NCBI GenBank assembly: GCA_002314455.1
Contig: DCFZ01000004.1
Location: forward strand, 1-9,864
Direction of reading: 5' to 3'
Source: Lentisphaeria bacterium UBA1791
GTDB taxonomy: Bacteria; Verrucomicrobiota; Lentisphaeria; Victivallales; Victivallaceae
Length of the DNA stretch: 9,864 nucleotides
Part shown: one piece after another, positions 6,797 to 9,864 of the stretch
Layout of the letters: every line of letters starts with the position of its first letter
Position numbering within the stretch: position 1 is the stretch's first letter
Made by a program: the position numbers and the translations under genes
The notes under the pieces: model-generated
Databases searched by the model: none
What the model saw: only the letters and a program-made list of their open reading frames with translations
Told to the model about the DNA's origin: nothing

Positions 6797-7689
6797 GCAA
6801 ACTGCTCGCATTGCGCATAGACGTCGATACGCTCCGCGGCACCGGCCGCGGCGTGCCGGCGTTGTGTGAATTGCTCGCCGATTTCAAGGTGCGCGGCACC
6901 TTTTACTTTTCCGTGGGGCCCGACAATATGGGGCGCCACTTGTGGCGGCTGTTGAAACCGCAGTTCCTCTGGAAAATGCTCCGCACCAATGCCGCCGGAC
7001 TTTACGGCCCCGAGATCGTGCTGATGGGCACGGCGTGGCCGGGGATTAAGATCGGGCGCCATTGCCGCGCGGCGATCGCCGAGGCGGCAAAGATCCACGA
7101 AGTCGGCTTTCACGCGTGGGATCACCACTACACGCAGGCGAATCTGATGTCGATGGACGAAAAAAAGATCCGTCGCGAACTCGATCGCGGCCTCGCCGAA
7201 TTGCGCGCAATCGCTGATATTTCGGTCGCCTCGTCCGCCGCACCCGGCTGGCGCGCCAATGACCTCTGGCTCAAGATCAAGGCGGAATATCCCTTTGTCT
7301 ACAACAGCGACTGCCGCGGCAGAACGCCCTTTTTTCCGCTCGTCGGCACCGAGAAGCTTTCGCAGTTGCAGATTCCCGTCACGTTGCCCACTTACGACGA
7401 AGTGTTGGGGCGCAACGGCGTGACGGACGCTTCCTACAACGATTATCAACTTTCGCTTTTGCGCGAAAATGAACTCAACGTCCTGACGATCCACGCCGAG
7501 GCGGAAGGCGGTCGCTGTCGCGATCAGTTTGCCGCCTATCTGCGCGAAGCGTTGCGCCGCGGGTACCGGGTGATCACGCTGGGCGAGGCGGCGGAAATTT
7601 TTGCTCCGCACGCCGCCGCCGGCAGGATCGTCCTCGGGGATTTCCCCGGCAGAGAAGGAAAGCTCGCACTGCAAGATGGGGCCTTATAA
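6793..7689 (+). CDS. arnD: ArnD, undecaprenyl phosphate-Ara4-formyl-N deformylase
   Basis: This metal-dependent NodB-fold deacetylase has 298 residues (E. coli ArnD has 296). It strips the formyl group from 4-deoxy-4-formamido-L-arabinosyl undecaprenyl phosphate at the inner membrane, which commits the sugar to flipping and transfer. The NodB motifs are RIDVDT with Asp10 and Asp12, HAWDHH with the metal ligands His107 and His111, the AAPGWRAND stretch (149-157), and TIHAE with His234. The block FSVGPDNMGRHLWRL (39-53) followed by KPQFLWKML is almost the same as in E. coli, so the assignment is secure. Translation starts at the ATG overlapping the arnA stop. The gene end overlaps the next start by 14 bases. 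All catalytic residues appear present. Confidence 0.96.
   Translation: MSKLLALRIDVDTLRGTGRGVPALCELLADFKVRGTFYFSVGPDNMGRHLWRLLKPQFLWKMLRTNAAGLYGPEIVLMGTAWPGIKIGRHCRAAIAEAAKIHEVGFHAWDHHYTQANLMSMDEKKIRRELDRGLAELRAIADISVASSAAPGWRANDLWLKIKAEYPFVYNSDCRGRTPFFPLVGTEKLSQLQIPVTLPTYDEVLGRNGVTDASYNDYQLSLLRENELNVLTIHAEAEGGRCRDQFAAYLREALRRGYRVITLGEAAEIFAPHAAAGRIVLGDFPGREGKLALQDGAL
7654..7662 (+). promoter_or_regulatory. possible ribosome binding site for the divergent GT-C gene
   Basis: GAAGGAAAG, inside the end of arnD, ends 13 bases before the ATG at 7676. The spacing is somewhat long, and coupling to arnD translation may compensate. It favours 7676 over an upstream in-frame ATG at 7601, which would add 25 non-hydrophobic residues. 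Confidence 0.45.
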
Positions 7690-9304
7690 AGAATCCAACC
7701 GCGCGGTTTTTTGGCGGATCTTGCTGCTCGTTGGCATCGCGGCGGCGATCCACTTGCCGTGGGTGCTCGCCGACCGGGAATTATTCCGGCAGGAGGGGCT
7801 GTACGCCGTCGAAGCATCGGAATTCCGATGGTCCGAAGGCGTCGTGACCGCGCACCGCGTCGCGCTGAAAAACGGTTTCCCGCTTTATCCCGTCGTCGTC
7901 AAATATGTGGCCAAGGCGACGCATTTGCCGATCGAAACTGCCATGCGTTCGATCGCCATCGCGATGCTCTTTGTGACGGCGATGGTGGTCTTTTTCGGCG
8001 CCAAAAGCGGGCGCGACGCCCGCGCCGGCATCGTCGCGGCGGCGATCTATCTCACCAGTCTGATCACGCTGGAAAAGGCGTGGGAGGGCAACCCCGTCAC
8101 AATGAGCGCCTTTTTCCTCTTGCTGGCGCAGTTGCTCTTTTTCCATTACGGCATCCGGCGCGCCGATTGGAACCGGGCGTGGATCGCCGCCGGGATTTTC
8201 ATGGGATTCGGCTTCTGGTGCGGCGGATTCAGGCTGTTGCTCTTTTTCATTTTTCCGATGTTCTTTTTCCGCCGGCCGCTCTCGATGAAAAGCAAATTTC
8301 ACCACCCGGGATTCGTGATCGGCATCGTTTTTCTTGCGCTCGCCATCGCCGTTTGGGCGATTCCGCTCGCCGTCGCCTACCGGCAGATCCCCCTGGATTA
8401 CCAGTTCTGGAGCCGGGGCACGGCATCGGAATTCTGGCGCAATTTCATCGTGTTCCCCTTCAAGTTGCTCGTTCAATTGATGCCGTGGACGCTGATCGCC
8501 TGGCTGCCCTTTTGTCCGGCGCTGCGCGATACCGACACGACGCCGATCTACGACCGCTATCTGCGGACTTTGGTGTTGCCCTGTTACGCGATCCTCTGGC
8601 TGGTGCCGGAATTTGATTCCCGCGAAATATTGTATATGCTGGGGCCGCTGGCGATCCTCTGCGGCAACGCCTATGCGCTCGGAATGCGCCGCTACGGGTT
8701 GAAATTGCGCAAGTATCTGGTGGTCTGCGAATATATCGCATTTGTGATCATCGCGCTGATAACGATGATGCTCTTTGCCCCGGAATGGTTGCTCGGTCAC
8801 TTCGGCGAGATCGGGCGCACGTTGCGTTTCCGCGAAGCGCCGGAATTTTTCCGCATCCGGATCATCTGCTATACATTGGTGATCGCGTTGCTGATCTGGC
8901 TTCATATCGAACGCAAATACAACTCGATCGCGCGGACGTTGCTGTTGACGGCGGCGGTCATCGGCGTTTACTACAGCGGAATCCACATCCGCTATCTGCA
9001 GCAGGGCGACGAGAAACGCGTTTTCGGCAAGACGATCGCCGCGGCGATGCAAGGTCAGCCCAAAGGAAAGCTCTACAAAGCGCAGATCGCCGATCTCTAT
9101 GGACCGCTCTATTATGCCAACGTGTCGGTCGTCAAACTGCCGAGTTTGGAAAATCTGCCCGAAGATGAGGACGTCGTCTATGTCCTCAGCGAAAACTTTT
9201 CGTTGCAGGGCGACCGCAGCTGGACTAATCTGCTGCCTCCCCAGTACACCTATCAGGGGCACGCCCTCGGGTTGTGGATGGGAACGCGCAACGAAAAAGA
9301 TTAG
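7676..9304 (+). CDS. divergent ArnT-like GT-C membrane glycosyltransferase
   Basis: This is a 542-residue polytopic membrane protein with roughly a dozen hydrophobic segments (first at about 11-31) and a soluble tail (about 437-542). Its position directly after arnD, the size and the topology suggest a GT-C transferase of the ArnT/PMT kind using a polyprenyl-phosphate sugar. The first loop has RQEGLYAVEASE (38-49) where ArnT and relatives carry a PDE-type Asp-Glu motif, so the Asp is Gln39 and only Glu40 is kept. The YFEKPI and VEHIQRF signatures are missing. The second-loop Asp seems replaced in EGNPVTMS (137-144). It is therefore not a normal ArnT, and the true one is at 236-1945. It may use another acceptor or sugar, act with a partner, or have lost catalysis. 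The start at 7676 overlaps arnD by 14 bases, which points to co-transcription. The family call is moderate and the function unknown. Confidence 0.7.
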   Translation: MGPYKESNRAVFWRILLLVGIAAAIHLPWVLADRELFRQEGLYAVEASEFRWSEGVVTAHRVALKNGFPLYPVVVKYVAKATHLPIETAMRSIAIAMLFVTAMVVFFGAKSGRDARAGIVAAAIYLTSLITLEKAWEGNPVTMSAFFLLLAQLLFFHYGIRRADWNRAWIAAGIFMGFGFWCGGFRLLLFFIFPMFFFRRPLSMKSKFHHPGFVIGIVFLALAIAVWAIPLAVAYRQIPLDYQFWSRGTASEFWRNFIVFPFKLLVQLMPWTLIAWLPFCPALRDTDTTPIYDRYLRTLVLPCYAILWLVPEFDSREILYMLGPLAILCGNAYALGMRRYGLKLRKYLVVCEYIAFVIIALITMMLFAPEWLLGHFGEIGRTLRFREAPEFFRIRIICYTLVIALLIWLHIERKYNSIARTLLLTAAVIGVYYSGIHIRYLQQGDEKRVFGKTIAAAMQGQPKGKLYKAQIADLYGPLYYANVSVVKLPSLENLPEDEDVVYVLSENFSLQGDRSWTNLLPPQYTYQGHALGLWMGTRNEKD

Positions 9305-9413
9305 AAAATAAAAAATTTTTTATAAAAATAGTTTAATATATAAAATAAAATCCGTTTTCATTTCGTTATCAGGTTGAACAGCGGGAAAGGATCCCCTGAA
9401 ACCAGGAAAGGAA
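9305..9413 (+). promoter_or_regulatory. AT-rich gap with possible promoter for the small secreted protein
   Basis: The first 50 bases after the GT-C stop are nearly all A and T. They include AAAAAATTTTTT (9310-9321) and TATAAA at 9339-9344, a possible -10 box with only a T-run at -35 distance. This marked drop in GC suggests a separate promoter with an UP-like element. A short CCTG-AAAC-CAGG hairpin (9395-9406) could partly cover the ribosome binding site AGGAAAGG (9404-9411). No clear intrinsic terminator for the upstream operon is visible. Confidence 0.35.
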
Positions 9414-9794
9414 ATGAAAATGAAAAAGCTCTTGATCGCATTCGTCGGTATTGCCACTTGCGCCGTGATGGCGGGCCCCCGGGGGTGTGGTGGTTGCGGT
9501 GGCAACAGCGGCGTCCGGCTGGCGACGGACATCGTCAACCTCGTCGGCGCCAGTTTGGATATTTTGGCGCCGCGCACGGCGGTCGTGGCAACGACGCCCG
9601 TCGTAACAACGCCCGTGGTGGCGGCGCCCGTCGTGGCAACGCCGGTTCTTTATCCGTGCTACCGCAGCTACTACAGCCCCTGCCATCGCCCCTGCCGGCC
9701 CTGTCCGCCGCCCCCGTGTCATCGCGGCGGTGGTCGCGGCGGCTGTGGCGGTGGCGGTCGCGGCGGTTGTGGCGGCGGAGGTCGTTGCCGGTAG
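9414..9794 (+). CDS. small secreted Cys/Gly/Pro-rich repeat protein
   Basis: I do not recognise this 126-residue protein. The start MKMKKLLIAFVGIATCAVMA is a classical Sec signal peptide, with likely cleavage after AVMA at 20. The mature part has GCGGCGG (24-30), a short amphipathic stretch (33-52), and four tandem five-residue units of the form TTPVV (60-79). A Cys/Pro/His/Arg cluster with five Cys follows (82-102), then two copies of an eight-residue GRGGCGGG unit (107-122) and a partial third. It has ten Cys after the signal peptide and no lipobox fitting a lipoprotein. AGGAAAGG just upstream supports either the ATG at 9414 or the one at 9420. Codon periodicity, signal peptide and ribosome binding site make it a real gene. 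It may be a structural surface protein, a disulfide-linked or metal-binding protein, or a substrate for modification. None of these is shown by the sequence. Confidence 0.75.
   Translation: MKMKKLLIAFVGIATCAVMAGPRGCGGCGGNSGVRLATDIVNLVGASLDILAPRTAVVATTPVVTTPVVAAPVVATPVLYPCYRSYYSPCHRPCRPCPPPPCHRGGGRGGCGGGGRGGCGGGGRCR
9591..9650 (+). repeat. 15-base tandem repeat encoding TTPVV units
   Basis: Four imperfect 15-base units in frame encode TTPVV, TTPVV, AAPVV and ATPVL. Third-position differences between the units show that the repeat has been maintained at the protein level and is not a fresh duplication. The Thr-Pro-Val composition resembles extended linkers and O-glycosylated stretches in secreted proteins. 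Confidence 0.75.
9732..9791 (+). repeat. 24-base tandem repeat encoding GRGGCGGG units
   Basis: Two 24-base units (9732-9755 and 9756-9779) differ only at third codon positions, and a truncated third runs to the stop codon. Both copies begin GGTCGCGGCGG. The unit encodes a Gly-rich octapeptide with one Arg and one Cys. Confidence 0.75.
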
Positions 9795-9845
9795 AAAAAG
9801 CAATCGCAAAAAAAGGGGATCGCCGCAGACGTGATGGGGACAAGA

Positions 9846-9864
9846 GAGGGCTCATTTCGCCCTC
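9846..9864 (+). terminator. hairpin at right edge, probable intrinsic terminator cut by window end
   Basis: GAGGGC (9846-9851) and GCCCTC (9859-9864) form a perfect 6-bp stem with a 7-base loop. It lies 51 bases beyond the stop of the small secreted protein. The stem may extend past the window, and any T-run would be off the edge, so the call is likely but unproven. Confidence 0.5.

Noticed and set aside
4670..6811. 713-codon open frame antisense to arnA, and similar long antisense frames such as 3523-4770, 7781-9262 and 299-1822
   Set aside because: They lie opposite genes with clear family matches and intact active sites. Their translations are Arg/Asp/His-rich low-complexity sequence with no motifs, as expected from GC-rich codon positions.
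7601..7675. Upstream ATG start at 7601 for the GT-C gene
   Set aside because: It would add 25 polar, Pro/Ser-rich residues deep inside arnD with no obvious ribosome binding site.
9414..9476. Lipoprotein signal with Cys16 as the lipidated residue
   Set aside because: The residues before it (GIAT) do not fit a lipobox, and AVMA at 17-20 is a good ordinary signal peptidase site.
9414..9794. Repeats as a CRISPR array or mobile element
   Set aside because: The repeats are short, in frame and directly adjacent with no spacers. No transposase, integrase, tRNA or CRISPR array was seen anywhere in the window.

Overview
The window looks like chromosomal DNA of a Gram-negative bacterium that modifies its lipid A. 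It carries a clear arnA, arnD and arnT, the genes for making and attaching 4-amino-4-deoxy-L-arabinose (L-Ara4N), which lowers the negative charge of lipopolysaccharide and protects against polymyxin and other cationic peptides. Genes are GC-rich, intergenic gaps are AT-richer, and ribosome binding sites are AAGG/AGGA-like. No gene here fixes the phylum. A non-proteobacterial, possibly PVC-group (Lentisphaerae-like) anaerobe would fit the mixture of a PaaK-type ligase, a subgroup Ic aminotransferase and arn genes, but that is a guess.

Layout. Positions 1-235 hold no confident gene, only hairpins. On the minus strand, 3269 to 236 encodes a subgroup Ic aspartate aminotransferase-like enzyme followed by a canonical ArnT. 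A 184-base divergent promoter region (3270-3453) separates these from a plus-strand unit: a PaaK-type acyl-CoA ligase (3454-4767), bifunctional ArnA (4811-6796), ArnD (6793-7689, ATGA overlap) and a divergent GT-C membrane glycosyltransferase (7676-9304, 14-base overlap). After an AT-rich gap with a possible promoter comes a small secreted Cys/Gly/Pro-rich protein (9414-9794). A strong hairpin at the right edge probably starts its terminator.

How the genes work together. In the known pathway the ArnA C-terminal domain oxidises and decarboxylates UDP-glucuronate to the 4-keto-pentose. ArnB (not here) aminates it. The ArnA N-terminal domain formylates the amine. ArnC (not here) loads the sugar on undecaprenyl phosphate, ArnD removes the formyl group, and ArnT transfers L-Ara4N to lipid A in the periplasm. 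In enteric bacteria arnT directly follows arnD. Here that slot is filled by a diverged GT-C protein without the usual Asp-Glu motif, while the true ArnT lies on the opposite strand. This rearrangement, the PaaK gene heading the arn unit and the odd Thr-Pro/Cys-Gly secreted protein after the second GT-C enzyme are the most interesting points.
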